Below, piece by piece: positions 1-12,500 of a DNA stretch of 64,000 nt. Source of the stretch: Caenorhabditis elegans (Eukaryota; Nematoda; Chromadorea; Rhabditida; Rhabditidae). The notes below the pieces were generated by a model. It did no database searches and had not been told where the DNA came from. It worked only from the letters and a program-made list of their open reading frames with translations. How positions within the stretch are numbered: position 1 is the first letter of the stretch; each line of letters opens with the position of its first letter. The translations under genes and the position numbers were made by a program. The stretch lies in contig NC_003281.10 of the NCBI RefSeq assembly GCF_000002985.6, forward strand, positions 248,001 to 312,000, given 5' to 3'.

Positions 1-903
1 ACGGATTTTTAAAGCTGAAATTGGCGGAAATGCGAAAATTTTGGATTTTTTAGGCTAAAATTGGAGTTTCGAGCAAAAAATTGCTATGCAATGCGCACTT
101 TTTGACAAATTATTGAGAAATAACCGAAATTACGGATTTTTTGAGAAGAAAGCGCCAAAAATGCGATTTTCGACCCCCAAATTACAAAAAACTACCAGTT
201 TCTGTGAAAAATTGGCTGAAATGCGGATTTTTCGACTGGAAAATGAGAAATTACGGATTTTTATAGCCAAATGTTTCTGTGAAAAATTGCCAAAAATTTG
301 GTTTTTTTGGCATGAAATTGAGAAATTACGGATTTTTAAAGCTAAAATTGGCGGAATGCGAAAATTTTGAATTTTTTATAGAATTTCGCTAAATTCAGTA
401 AAATTAGAATTTTCCCCAAAAAAATCGATAAAATTTGGGATTTCCCAGAGAATTTTAGAAAAAATGATTTTTTTGCACTGACAAATCAGAAAAATTTGTA
501 ATAATTTGCACAAAATTCAATCAAAACCTGAAGAGCAATTTTTTCCATTTTATCTGCAAAAAATGTTAAAAAAATGTTGAAACTGAATTTTTTTGTGATT
601 TTTAGCTTAAAAATCGCTGAAATTTTGATTTTGTCATTTTTCCACGTGGCAAATGTGCTATGTCGGCGATTTTTGTGTGAAAATATCAAATTTTAGCATT
701 AAAATATGCAAAAATTTGGAATTTTCACCCGAAATTGCTCACAGAGAGCACATTTGACCACTTTCCCGGGGAACCTCTGCCCAAATTTTCATTTTTCTGT
801 CTGAAAAATTCTAGTTATGAGTAAAAATTAATGTTTTTTGAACTTTTTATTCAATTTTACAGTAAAAAATCCCCCGATTTCTCATAAAAATTGCAATTTT
901 CAG
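1..903 (+). other. Intron of hpo-29 (5' part outside window)
   Basis: No coding exon is seen. Bases 1-370 are a degenerate tandem repeat built on the words ACGGATTTTT and GAAATTGGCGGAAATGCG. Bases ~375-640 are a segment that recurs, diverged, at 12540-12900 and in part at 33740-33960, each time directly before a copy of the 149-bp core repeat; the core copy here is 642-789. The intron ends at the acceptor 901-903. Confidence 0.6.
642..789 (+). repeat. Core intronic repeat, copy 1
   Basis: Begins with CACGTGGCAAATGTG and ends with CCCAAATTTTC. It lies in an hpo-29 intron, 114 bases before the acceptor, with the A-type 5' extension (375-640). Confidence 0.85.
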
Positions 904-3900
904 GCTCTTCTAAAAACCGAAGATCCACTTGGCGAGGCAGCGAAATTCTGTCATAATATTCATACATTTGGAACACAAAAAGTAACTGGATATGCTCTTT
1001 GTGCAGAAGTTTATCGTCGAAAAGGAAAAGTTCTTCTCGCATTGAAATGTTTGAATGAAGGAGAAGATCGTGAACCAACTCATCCACTACTTCATGTTCA
1101 AAAAGTCAAATTTCTGGCTTATTGTACGTTTTTTTCAGGCTGGAAATTGATGAAAAACGGCTGAAATTGACCCTAAAACCGCTAAAAATGCTAAATTTGG
1201 CAGAAAATTGCAAATTTGAAGGATAAATCGCCGAAAAATGGATATTTTTCCGAAAATTGAGTGGAAATCGGCTGAAATTGATCTATTTACGCAGAAAAAC
1301 TGGTTTTTTTGGTGCGAAAATTCCTTAAATTCCTTAAAAACAGCTCAAATGGCCAAAAATATCCGAATTTTTGCCCAAAAATACGAATTTGAGCAAAATT
1401 TACAACTTTCAGACAATTTTCGGACTACTTTTTGCGAAAAATCGTGTGGAAATTCGTATTTTTGAGCAAAAAGAGCTGTTTTTTGAAAATTTTTTCACCA
1501 AAATTCCAGTTTTTCGGTAGTTTCGGTAGACACGATTTTTCGCAAAATAGTCGGAAAATTGCCTAAAAGTTGTAAATTTTGCTCATTAAAATCGATTAAA
1601 ACTTTTAAAAAAAAACGACAACGAATTTCATACAACTGTGTGAAAAATTAGAAAAAAAAATCTGAAAAACTGTGATTTCCACTTTTTTATGTTCAAAAAG
1701 TCAAATTTCTGACTTATTGTACGTTTTTTCAGGCGAAAAATTGATAAAAATCGGCCAAATTTGACCCTAAAACCGCTAGAAAAATGCGAAATTTTGCAAA
1801 AAATAGCTATAAGTCGCCAAAAAACTAATTTTTTGCTCGAAAATTGACTGAAAAAGCTGAAAAAGTTGAATTTCAAGCTTGAAAAAACTAAAAACTTTGG
1901 AAAAACTGTGCTTTTCGTCGAAAAATTTGAAAAAGTTGGAGAAAATTGCCTAATTTTCACAATTTTAGGCAAAAAACAATCATTTTGAACTTAAATTCTC
2001 GGAAAATCTGTGAAATTTGGTCAAAAATTGATAAATTTTGCAAATTTCTGGATTTTTTGCAGAAAAATGCGCTGAAAACCCCCATTTCCGCGGAAAAATG
2101 TCGAAAAACTGATTTTTTGGTTCAAAAATTCACTAAAAACAGCTCAAAACGCTCAAAAATACAAATTTCACACGATTTCCCATAAAATTGGCCGAAAACG
2201 AGCCTAAAAGTTGTGATTTTTGCTCATTTTCCCGTCAATTTTCACGTTTAATTTGAAAAAAAAAACCGAAAAATGCGATTTTCCATCGAAAATTTATCGA
2301 TTTTTGCAAAATTCTGAAATTTTTGAGCCAAAAAACCTTTGAAAAATTGTAGTTTTGAACATAAATTTTAATAAAAAATCGCAGAATTTTTGAGTTTTTC
2401 AGCGCAAAATTGCAATTTTGACTGAAAATTCATATTTTTCTGTCAAAAATAATTTAATTTTCCAGTTTTCCCGGCTCAAATCACACTAAAATAATTTTAA
2501 AAAAAGCTCGATTTTTCGATTTTTCAGGCCCAAATTTGCAATTTTGGCTGAAAATTTGAGTTTTTCCCGTTAAAAATGCTTTAAAAAATTTCTCCAAAAT
2601 CGAGCTAAAAATTGGCAAAAAATCGAATTTTTATATCAATTTTGGCTGAAAAATACGGATTTTCGTGTTAAAATCGCTTAAATTTTTGATTTTTCAGGGC
2701 CAAAATGCGAGCTGAGCGGTTTGGTGAAGGAAACAGCCGACGAACTGATGAAATGTGTGTATGGAGCCGAAAGAGATGCCGCTGAGCTCAACGAAAAGTT
2801 CAAAATTGAGCATCAACACGATTTTGCTCACCGTTTGGCTTGTAAGTTGTGCAAAAAGTGGAAAAAGCGCAAAATTCTACCCAAAAATGGATTATTTTGC
2901 GATTTTTTGCCAGAAAATCGAGAAAAATAAAAAAATTCCTCGAAAAAATATTAAAAAATCGAAAACTTATCGATTTCCAGCCTCAAAAGCTGAAAAATTG
3001 TGAATTTTCAGCCATTTTTGCTGAAAAAATGGCAAAAAATCAGGTTTTTCACGGATTTTTGGAATTTTTCCGCCATTTTTATATTAAAAATAAGTAGAAC
3101 CTGAGTAAATTCCATCGAAAACCATAGTTTTTCACCGAAATTTTGACATTTTTACGATTTTTTGGATAAAAATTTCTCAAAAATCGCATGGTTTTACTCG
3201 AAAAACGCCAAAAATCGAAAATTTCAGCCGCAGAAGCTCAAAAATTATAGATTTTTTATTTTATTTTTTTTTTGCATAAAAAATTATCAAAATCCATTTT
3301 TTACACAGTTTTTGCATTTTTTGAGCTTAAAAAATGCGAAAAAATCGATAATTTATCGATTTTCAGCCTTAAAAGCTCAAAATTTTTGAATTTTCATTCA
3401 ATTTCGCTGAAAAACTACCAAAAAACTAGGTTTTCACAGCGTTTTCCAACCTTTTTCGCCGATTTTCCTCTGAAAAAATGACAAAAATCGATAATTCTTC
3501 GATTTTCAGACTCATAAGCTCAAAAATTCTCGAATTTCTGCAAATTTTGCTGAAAAACGGGCAAAATACAATTTTTTCGTTGAAAAAAATGCGAAAAAAT
3601 CGATAATATATCGATTTTCAGCTTTAGAAACGCAAAAGTTCTCGAATTTCTGCAAATTTTGCTGGAAAACTGCCCAAAAACTAGGTTTTCCAACTTTTTT
3701 CACCGATTTTTCTCCAAAAAATGCGAAAAAAATCAATAATTTCTGGTAATTTCAGACGCTGAAGCTCAATATTCAATCGATTCTTCGACAAATTTGATTA
3801 GTTGGATTTTGAAATCAATTGAAGATTCAAAAGTGAATGGAAGAAGTCTAAAAATGATGATTAAGCTTAAAGATGGTATTGAATATGGAAAATATGGAAA

Positions 3901-5376
3901 ATGGTCAAAAGATGATGTAAGTTGCCGGGGGAAAATGACTGAAAAAATAAAAATTTTGAGCTAAAATTGGATTTTTAGCTTGAAAAATGTTAATTTTTGG
4001 CCCAAAAAAAGAGATTTTCGTCCAAAAATCGATGAAAAATTGATATTTTTGAGCTAAAATTGACTTAAACGGCTGAAAAATTGGATTTTAGCTTGAAAAT
4101 TGTAAATTTTGGGCCGATTTTAGTCCGAATTTGATTGAAAATTATGGAAAAATTCGGATTTTTTGAATTTTTGAGCTTCTAAGGCTGAAAATCGATATGT
4201 TATCGATTTTCCTAGAATTTCCTCGGAAAAATCGGAATTTTGCACTTTTTGTATGAAAAATTGGCTAGAATTCAAAAAACTCTGTGAAAAACGTGATTTT
4301 CCAGGTCAGTTTTCCAGAAAAAATGAATAAAAATTCATAATTTTTGAGAGAAATTCGCCGAAAAATGGCAGAAATTCTCGAATTTTTGGTATTTTTTTCC
4401 CGCAAAATTAGCAAAATAAAGCAAAATAAAAATAGACAAAATTTAAAAAAAACGCGGAAAAAATCTCATTTTTTCATCGATTTTTGCCCAATTTTGCAGC
4501 TGAAAACCCACAAATTTTCAATGAATTTCGGACAGTTTTGGACCAATTTCTCCAAAAAATCGTGATTTCCAGTCGAAAAAACCCGAATTTTTGGGCAAAA
4601 ACTGGTTTTTCATCATAAAACCATCATTTTTCACTTAATTTTCTCCAATTTTCAGATAACAGATGGACGGAAAATTTCTGTAAAAACCAAAAAAAAATCA
4701 AATTTTTACTGAAAATTTGAATTTTAGACAAAAATTTGAAAAAAAAAAACGCGGAAAAAATCTAATTTTCAGCGAATTTGCCCAATTTCGCTTAAAATTC
4801 TGGGAATTTCCAGTCGAAAAACCCCGCCAATTTTGCTGAAAATTTTGCATTTTTGGACTAAAAATCCACTTTTAGGCCCCAAATTTGACTGAAACTCGTT
4901 GAAAATTGGCTTAAAATGTCGTTTTGTTGGTTCTGAAAATGCTGGAAAATGATGATTTCAGTTGAAATAATCATTTTCCCCCCGAAAAATTGGAATTTTC
5001 AGAGTTAAAATGTGTCCTCAAACTGAAATTTCAGACGGACAAAATTGCTGTAAAACTCGAATAAATTTAAATTTTCACTGAAAATTTAATTTTTGGACAA
5101 AAATTTAAAAAAATCTAATTTTCAGTGAATTTTCATCGAAATTTGCCAAATTTTGTCTAAAAATCGTAATTTCCAGACGAAAAAACCCCCATTTTTCAGG
5201 AAAAACCCAAATTTTCAAGAAAAATTTTCTTTATTTTTCACCTAACTTTCTCGAATTTTCAGATGGAAAAGCTCCGTAAACAAGTGCATAGCCTGTTCCC
5301 ATTGTCACTGGATTTTGGTGGAGGTGTTCAACATAAATCGGCTTCTGCTGCTCCAACTTCAGCTGAAACTAATTAA
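904..5376 (+). CDS. hpo-29: NatA N-terminal acetyltransferase auxiliary subunit (NAA15-like), 3' end
   Basis: The last four exons of a gene that starts before the window: 904-1123, 2698-2841, 3756-3916 and 5263-5376 (TAA). They join in frame (1 base + GG giving Trp, T + AC giving Tyr, then a phase-0 join). The first exon encodes a TPR-like helical stretch (EEAAKF-type helix, then GYALCAEVYRRKGKVLLAL and HPLLHVQKVKF), which resembles the C-terminal part of human NAA15. The C-terminal tail is Ser/Ala rich and ends in SAETN. In the family this large TPR subunit anchors the catalytic NAA10 subunit to the ribosome, where nascent chains are acetylated on Ser, Ala, Thr or Gly after Met removal. No catalytic residues are expected here. 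The family call is firm for the first exon and weaker for the tail. The symbol is recalled from C. elegans gene order. Confidence 0.82.
1124..2697 (+). other. hpo-29 intron with a duplicated exon edge
   Basis: AT-rich intron. Bases 1688-1800 repeat 1090-1205, so the last ~30 bases of the preceding exon, its 5' splice site and ~80 bases of intron occur twice. The rest is degenerate AAAATTTTTC-type sequence with no visible exon. Confidence 0.7.
2842..3755 (+). repeat. hpo-29 intron: degenerate repeat with acceptor-like ends
   Basis: A unit containing ATCGATAA..TATCGATTTTCAG followed by an AAGCTCAAAA-like word recurs near 2965, 3220, 3350, 3500 and 3610. Each unit carries a good TTTTCAG acceptor look-alike ahead of the true acceptor at 3753-3755. 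Confidence 0.55.
3917..5262 (+). other. hpo-29 last intron
   Basis: AT-rich intron with no exon seen. A diverged unit (ACGCGGAAAAAATCT.. followed by GCCCAATTTCGC..) recurs near 4450, 4745 and 5100, suggesting an old tandem duplication of about 300-350 bases. Confidence 0.45.
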
Positions 5377-6534
5377 ATATGGAATTATTGCCCACACCCA
5401 CCTTTCAACTCGTGTTTTTTTCTGTTTTTTTATTGGACTTTTTTGTCTTTTTTCCCCCTGTTTTCACCCGTTCTTTCATGTTTTTCATTCATTTTTTAGG
5501 GTTTTTTTATATCCTAAATTGCACCCCTTTTTTCCCCCAAAAAATATCAATTTTAGGATTAGTAATCACTTTTTTTTTTGAGTTTTATTCAACGATTTTA
5601 AGAGATTTTTTCGGCGGAAATTTTGGATTTTTCCGGGAAAAAATAGGCAAAATTTGGCTGAAAATCGTGATTTTTCCAGAAAAATTAGCTTCAAATTCTA
5701 ATTTTTGTGGAAAAGTTACAAAATTTAGCTTAAAATTTGTGTTTTTTTCCCAAAAATAAGGCAAAATTCAGCTGAAAATTTGGATTTTTTACCGGAAAAA
5801 TTGAGATTTTTTTTTTTGAAAAATGTATGGAAAAATTTGCTGAAAATTGTGATTTTTACCGGAAAAATTGACGAAAATTAGCTAATAATTGTGCTTTTTC
5901 CGGAAAAACACAATTTTTTGGCGAAAAATGGCGATTTTTATAGAAAAATTGGGCTTTGTTTCGGAAATTTTCAAAATTTTGCTTTAATTTTCGATTTTTC
6001 CGGGAAAATTTGCCAAATTTGGCTGAAAAAAATTATTTTTCCCTAAAAACACAATGTTTCGCGAAAAATTACAATTTTTCTGAAATTAGGAACAATTTTA
6101 AACAAAAATCTTTTTTTTTCCCCCAAAAAAATTATTCCCAAAAAATCTAAATTTACCGAAATTTACAAATTTCCGCCTTAAAAAAAAATCTAAAAATCGT
6201 TATATTTCCCTCCTGAGTCTGAAAGTCTCTATGACATTTTTGCTGTTACCATTTATCGATCTTTTTTCTCCCATTTTTTAAAAAAATATTCCCCTCTATA
6301 ATTTTAATATTTAAATTCTTCTACAATGCCCCCCGTTTGATTTGATAATGATTATTAAAATATCCAGTTTTTTTTTGAATTGAGATGATTTTTGGATGTT
6401 TTAACGGGGTTTTTAGACCCTAAAATTATATTTTTTGGTTTTTTTTAATCTGAAAATTTCAAAAATTGGTGAAAATTAAAAAAAAAATTCCTGAAAAATC
6501 TGAAAATTTTCTGAATTTTTCTCTCAAATTTCAG
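5377..6534 (+). other. hpo-29 to phkg-1 intergenic region
   Basis: 1.16 kb without a gene. It is T-rich just after the hpo-29 stop, then degenerate GGAAAAATTG-type sequence. I see no canonical AATAAA and no clear promoter element. It ends at a consensus acceptor. Confidence 0.5.
6530..6534 (+). promoter_or_regulatory. Likely spliced-leader acceptor of phkg-1
   Basis: A TTTCAG acceptor lies 24 bases before the phkg-1 ATG with no upstream coding exon. This is the usual arrangement for trans-splicing in Caenorhabditis. The choice between SL1 and SL2 cannot be read from the sequence. Confidence 0.55.
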
Positions 6535-6558
6535 CAGGCTTCTGCTTCCCCCCATTTA

Positions 6559-9500
6559 ATGGGAATGTTGATTGTGGATACGGATCACGAGGATTCTGAC
6601 GAATCACAACATTATCGACATGAAGAGGACCAGGGATTCAATGCAGCATATGAATCTAAAGAAGTACGAAAATGTGCCTAAAAATATGAAAAATTGGTGA
6701 AATTTACCCCGAAAACCTGAAATTTTAATAAAATTTAACCTAAAAATTGGACAATTTGATGAAATTTGACTGGAAAATGTGCCTAAAAATATGAAAAATT
6801 GGCGAAATTCACCCCGAAAACATGAAAATTTTGTGAAATTTGATTTTAAAATGTTAAAAAAAATAGTGAAATTTCACTTGGAAATCGTTATTTTACGGAG
6901 AATTTTGGACAAAAACTGGAAAAATCAGAGTTTTTGAGTTAAAAATGCGAACTTTCGGCGTTTTTCAGCCATTTTTGTGCTTAGAGCTGCAAAAAATCCC
7001 GATTTTGAGCTAAAAATCCAAAAAATTAAATTTTTTGAGCAAAAAATGCGAAAAATCTAATTTTTTGAGCTAAAAATTCAAAATCTCAGTTTTTTTTTTG
7101 AAGCTAGAAATGCAAAAATGGAATCTTTCCAAGCTTAAAATCCAAAAAATCTTGTGTTTTGAGCCAAAAATTCAAAAAATCTCGTTTTTTGAGCCAAAAA
7201 CTCAAAAAATCTCGTTTTTTGAGCCAAAAACTCTAAAAAGCTCGTTTTTTGAGCCAAAAATCCAAAAAATCTTGTGTTTTGAGCCAAAAATTCAAAAAAT
7301 CTCGTTTTTTGAGCCAAAAATTCAAAAAATCTCGTGTTTTGAGCAAAAAATGCGAAAAATCTCATTTTTTGAGCTAAAAATTCAAAATCTCAGTTTTTTT
7401 GAAGCTAGAAATGCAAAAATGGAATCTTTCCAAGCTTAAAATTCAAAAAATCTCGTTTTTTTGAGCCAAAAATTCTAAAAATCTCGTCTTTTGAGCCAAA
7501 AAATCTAAAAATCCCGTCTTTCGGCTCAAAATTTGAGCGATTCTGAAAAATATGCAAAATTTGACGGAAAAACTAATTTTCAACGAAAATTCCGTATAAA
7601 ATTGCAAAAAAATAGTCATTTTTAATGTAAAAATCAAATTTTTTTCATGGAAAATTGTTTTTGAGCATTTTTTGCTTCAAAAAATGGCTAAAAATCGATA
7701 ATTTCTGATTTTTTTTCGACAAAAAACCCTAAAATTTACGGAAAAATTGAATTTCTAAAGGTTTTGGCGTTTCGAAGCATAAAATTCGGTAAAAATCGAT
7801 AATTTTCGTTGAAAAAGTTGCTGAAAAAGTTGAATTCACGGAAATTTGAGCAAAAATCTGGAAATTTAAAAAAAAACTAAACATCTCCGAAAATTCTTGA
7901 AACAAAGTCGAAATTATCGATTTTTCTGCATTTTTGAGGTGAAAATACTCTAAAATCGTGAATTTTTGTGCGAAATTTTCAAATTTCCAGTGTTTTTGGG
8001 TAAAAACCCCCAGAAAAATGGGAAATTATTGATTTTTCAGCAAAAAATTCGAAAAAAAATATATCGATTTTAACTGTAAATTTCAATTTTTTGCAGGTCC
8101 TAGGACGAGGCCTAGCCTCAACAGTCCGACGATGTATCGAAAAAGGCAGTGGACAGCATTTTGCAGTGAAAATTGTCGATATTTCGACTGAAAAACAGTC
8201 TGAAAATGAAGCGAAGCGGCTTTTGGAGGAGACAATTTCAGAAGTTGAAATTCTTCGGCAATTGTCTGGACATCCGTCTATTAGTAATGCCTGAAATTGG
8301 ATGAAAAGACTGAAAAACTGGGTGAAATTCGATCAAAAAGATGATTTTTATACTTAAAATACGAAAAAATTGCGAAAATTCACCACAAAAATCAGATTTT
8401 TGCTCCAAAAACTAAGTTTAGAGCTATTTTAAGCACTGAAATTATTGAAAATCTGCTGAAAAATGGCTTAACGGCCGATTTTTAACTGAAAAACCCCTGG
8501 AAAACTCTGTGTTTCATTCGATTTTTCGAGATTTAAAACATTAAAATCCAAATTTCTCGCCTAGAAAAACCTAAAACTCGCGAGAGGACTCGAACCTGTG
8601 ACCTTCTGCGCCATAGCCAAAGCTCTTAGTCACTGCGCCATAACGCGTGGCGCAGGCGGTAAGTTGGTGGGCTGTGGCGCAGAAGATAACAGGTTCGAAC
8701 CCTCTCGCGGGTTATATGTTTTTCTAGCTGTAAAACATTCAAGAAAAGTTTCCACGTGGCAAATGTGCTATGTCGGCAATTTATGTGCGGAAATACCAAA
8801 TTTTAGCATTAAAATATGCAAAAATTTGGCATTTTCACCCGGAATTGCTCACCGGGAGCACATTTGACCACTTTCCCGGGGAACCTCTGCCCAAATTTTT
8901 AATTTTCTGACTGAAAAAAGCTAAAATGTTTGATTTTTGGCACCAAGAAATATGTATGTGATTTTTTTCTGACTGTACAGCTGAAAATTTACGGATTTTT
9001 ACATTTTCAGCTTTAAATCCCTTTTTTCCGGCTGGACATATGAAAAAAAAAAACGGAAAACTGATTTTTCTGTCAAAAATGTTCACAATTTGCTATAAAA
9101 TAGCCAAATGGTCGAAAAAACGCCCAAAAATCCGGAATTTGTTTTGAAATTTGACATTTTTAGTTTGATTTCTCAATTCTGACATTTTTCGGGTTACGGT
9201 AGCCTCAAAAATACACAAACACTTATTTCCCATTTCCACGTGGCAAATGTGTTATGTCGGCGATTTTTGTGCGGAAATATCAAATTTTAGCATTAAAATA
9301 TGCAAAATTTTGGAATTTTCAACCGAAATTGCTCACAGAGAGCACATTTGACCACTTTCCCGGGGAACCTCTGCCCAAATTTTCCAATTTTTTCTTGTGG
9401 AAAAGTTCCCTAAAAACACAAATACCATTTTCAGCGCTAAAAAAATTTCAAAATTTTCAGTAAAAATCCACGATTTTTACCAAACTCCGTCATTCCTGTT

Positions 9501-12500
9501 CGCCGTCTTCGAAATGGCTCCACGCGGAGAGCTCTTCGATGTGCTCAATTCTACAGTAACCGTGTCGGAGAAACGAGCACGAAGACTGATGAAACAGCTT
9601 TTTGATGGAGTTGAATATATGCATGCACGGGATATTGTTCATAGGGATTTAAAGGTATAAAAATGAACGAAAATTCGGAAAAATTGAAGAAATTTGGAGG
9701 AAACCTGATTTTTATAATGAAAATTGCCGAAAATTTCAGTTTTTAGATTTTAAAAGTACAAAAATCGTGCGAAACTAGTGAAAAACTAAGAAAATTTTAA
9801 TGAAAATTCAGAAAAATTGATGAAATAATGCTCTAAAATCACGAAAATAGCTGAAAACTTGAAAATTAGATTACAAATAGAGAAAAACATGGTTAAAAGT
9901 ACGGAAATTGACAAAGTCAGTAAAAAACTATGAAAATTAGGCAAAAATTGAGAAAAACTAATCTTAAATGGTGAAAATTGCAAAAGTTTGGGTAAAAATC
10001 GAGAAATTGATAGAAAAATATAGGAAATTAGTGCTGAAAAATCTTAAAAGGTTGCACAAATTTTGAAAATTTGCAAAAAAAACCATTTTTGTTCGAAGAA
10101 CTGAAAAAAAGCGAGAATTTTGAAATTTTACTATGAAAATCAGAAAAAAATAACTCTATACATTTCCTGAAACGTGCACATTTTCTAGAAAATAGCCAAA
10201 TGTCCGAAAGCAGATTCGAAAATCCGAAATTTGTTTAGAAAATTGAGATTTTCAGTTTCAATGTTTCAATTCTGACATTTTTTTCGTGTTACGGTAGCCT
10301 CCAAAATACTCAAACACTGATTTCCACGTGGCAAATGTGTTATGTCGGCGATTTTTGTGTGGGAATATCAAATTTTAGCATTAAAATATGCAAAAATTTG
10401 GAATTTTCACCCGACATTGCTCACAGAGAGCACATTTGACCACTTTCCCGGGGAACCTATGCCCAAATTTTCCAATTTTCTAACTGAAAAAAGTAAAAAT
10501 TTTTAATTTTTGGCACCAAGAAACAAATTTTCATTTTTTCGTTTTTCAGGCTGAAAATCTTCAAAATTCCAAAAATTTAGACTAGAACTCTGAAAATCTG
10601 AGTAAAAAGCTGCTCAAAGCCCGAAGTTACAAGAAAAAATGACGGAAATTTCTAAAAATGAGCATAATTTTGACAATATTCACTAATTGTCTAAATTTTG
10701 GGATTTTCTTTTAGAATCTATGAAAAATTGCGAGAATTACAGTTTTCCTCCCAAAAAGTTTTTTTTTTTGCGTAAAAATGCCAAATTACAATAAAAAAGA
10801 GCAAATTTTCGGCAAAAAAATACTTGACCATTTTATGGGCGTAGTTTGATAGATTTTTTTCGAACAAAAAGTCCTCATCATGTTCCATGTGGCAAATGTG
10901 TTATGTCGGCGATTTTTGTGTGGAAATATCAAATTTTAGCATTAAAAGATGCAAAAATTTGAAATTTTCACCCGAAATTGCTCACAGAGAGCACATTTGA
11001 CCACTTTCCCGGGGAACCTCTACCCAAATTTTCCAATTTTTCGAGCTGAAAATTTGAAAATCGAGAAAACCACGCAAAAATTCAATTTTCTACGTGAAAA
11101 TCTGCCAAAAAATGTCATTTTTAGCACAAAAATTCAAATTTTTCAGAAAAAATTAAATAAAAATCATTTTCCGGGGTTAAAAATGGCATTTTTGCCAGTT
11201 TTTCAGGTAGAAAATTGAATTTTTGCATGGAAAACAAATGAAAAAATCCCCCCGAAAACCCTCAAATTTTGCAGCTAGAAAACATTTTATGCATCGACGA
11301 GGAGCGAATCGTCATTTCGGATTTCGGATTTGCCACTCGTATTCCACGTGGAAAAAAGCTACGTGATTTGTGTGGAACACCGGGATACTTGGCACCGGAG
11401 ACGATTCGATGCCAATGGTACGATAATGCAGAAGGATATTCATTAGAAGTTGATGAATGGGCACTTGGAGTCATTATGTATACGTTGTTGGCCGGTTGTG
11501 CACCGTTTTATCATCGAAAGTGAGCATTTTCGTTGGAAAATTGCAGAAAAATTGAGTGAAATTGGTTTAAAACCGGGAAAATCGTGAAAATTAGGCAGAA
11601 ATTACCCTAAAACGGACAAAAAATTGTGAAAATTTGGCTGAAATTGGCTTAAAGTCGTCGTGGAAAATTTGCAAAAAAATGAATGAGAAAATCTAGTTGA
11701 AATAGTCGAAAAATTGTTAAAAATGGAGAATCTCTGAGAATTAGGGCTAAATTCGGCAAATATGGCTTAAAACGAGAGAAAAATGTGCAAAAAATGGAGA
11801 AAATCTAGCTGAAATGGGGAAAATTTTGGCTGAAAACCGAAAATCCCTTAGAAATTGTCAAAAAGCGAGGAAATCGGCTGGAGCTCCAGAAGAAAAGTCA
11901 TTGTTTCTAAAACTACAGTAACCCTACAGTACCCCTACAGTACACCTACAGTACCCCGACCATATCCCCCACTAACCCCAAACCAATATCCCTTCAAAAG
12001 ACGAAAAGTCAATTTTTCTAAAACTACAGTAATCCTACAGTACCCCTACAGTACCCCTACAGTACCCCGACCATATCCCCCACTAATCCCAAACTAATAT
12101 TCCTTCAAAAGACGAAAAGTCAATTTTTCTAAAACTACAGTAATCCTACAGTACCCCTACAGTACCCCGACCATATCTCCCACTAATCCCAAACTAATAT
12201 TCTTTCAAAAGACGAAAAGTCAATTTTTCTAAAACTACAGTAACCCTACAGTACCCCTACAGTACCCCGACCATATCCCCCCACTAACCCCAAACCAATA
12301 TCCCTTCAAAAGACGAAAAGTCAATTTTTCTAAAACTACAGTAATCCTACAGTACCCCTACAGTACGCCGATCATATCCCCAACTAACTTCAAACCAATA
12401 TCCCTACAAAAGACGAAAAGTCAATTTTTCTAAAACTACAGAAACCCTACGAAATTTCCCTGAATTTGAGGAAAAATTCAGAAAATTCGGCTAAAAACTA

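Noticed and set aside
86..370. 94-aa frame rich in Phe, Lys and Arg at the left edge, and many similar Phe/Lys-rich frames elsewhere (for example 7098-7439)
   Set aside because: Typical of AAAATTTT-rich worm introns. Each is explained by short tandem repeats and has no homology I recognise.
8593..8720. Functional tRNA genes at the palindromes
   Set aside because: A and B boxes are present, but acceptor and anticodon stems do not pair into a cloverleaf, and copies differ in the would-be anticodon region.
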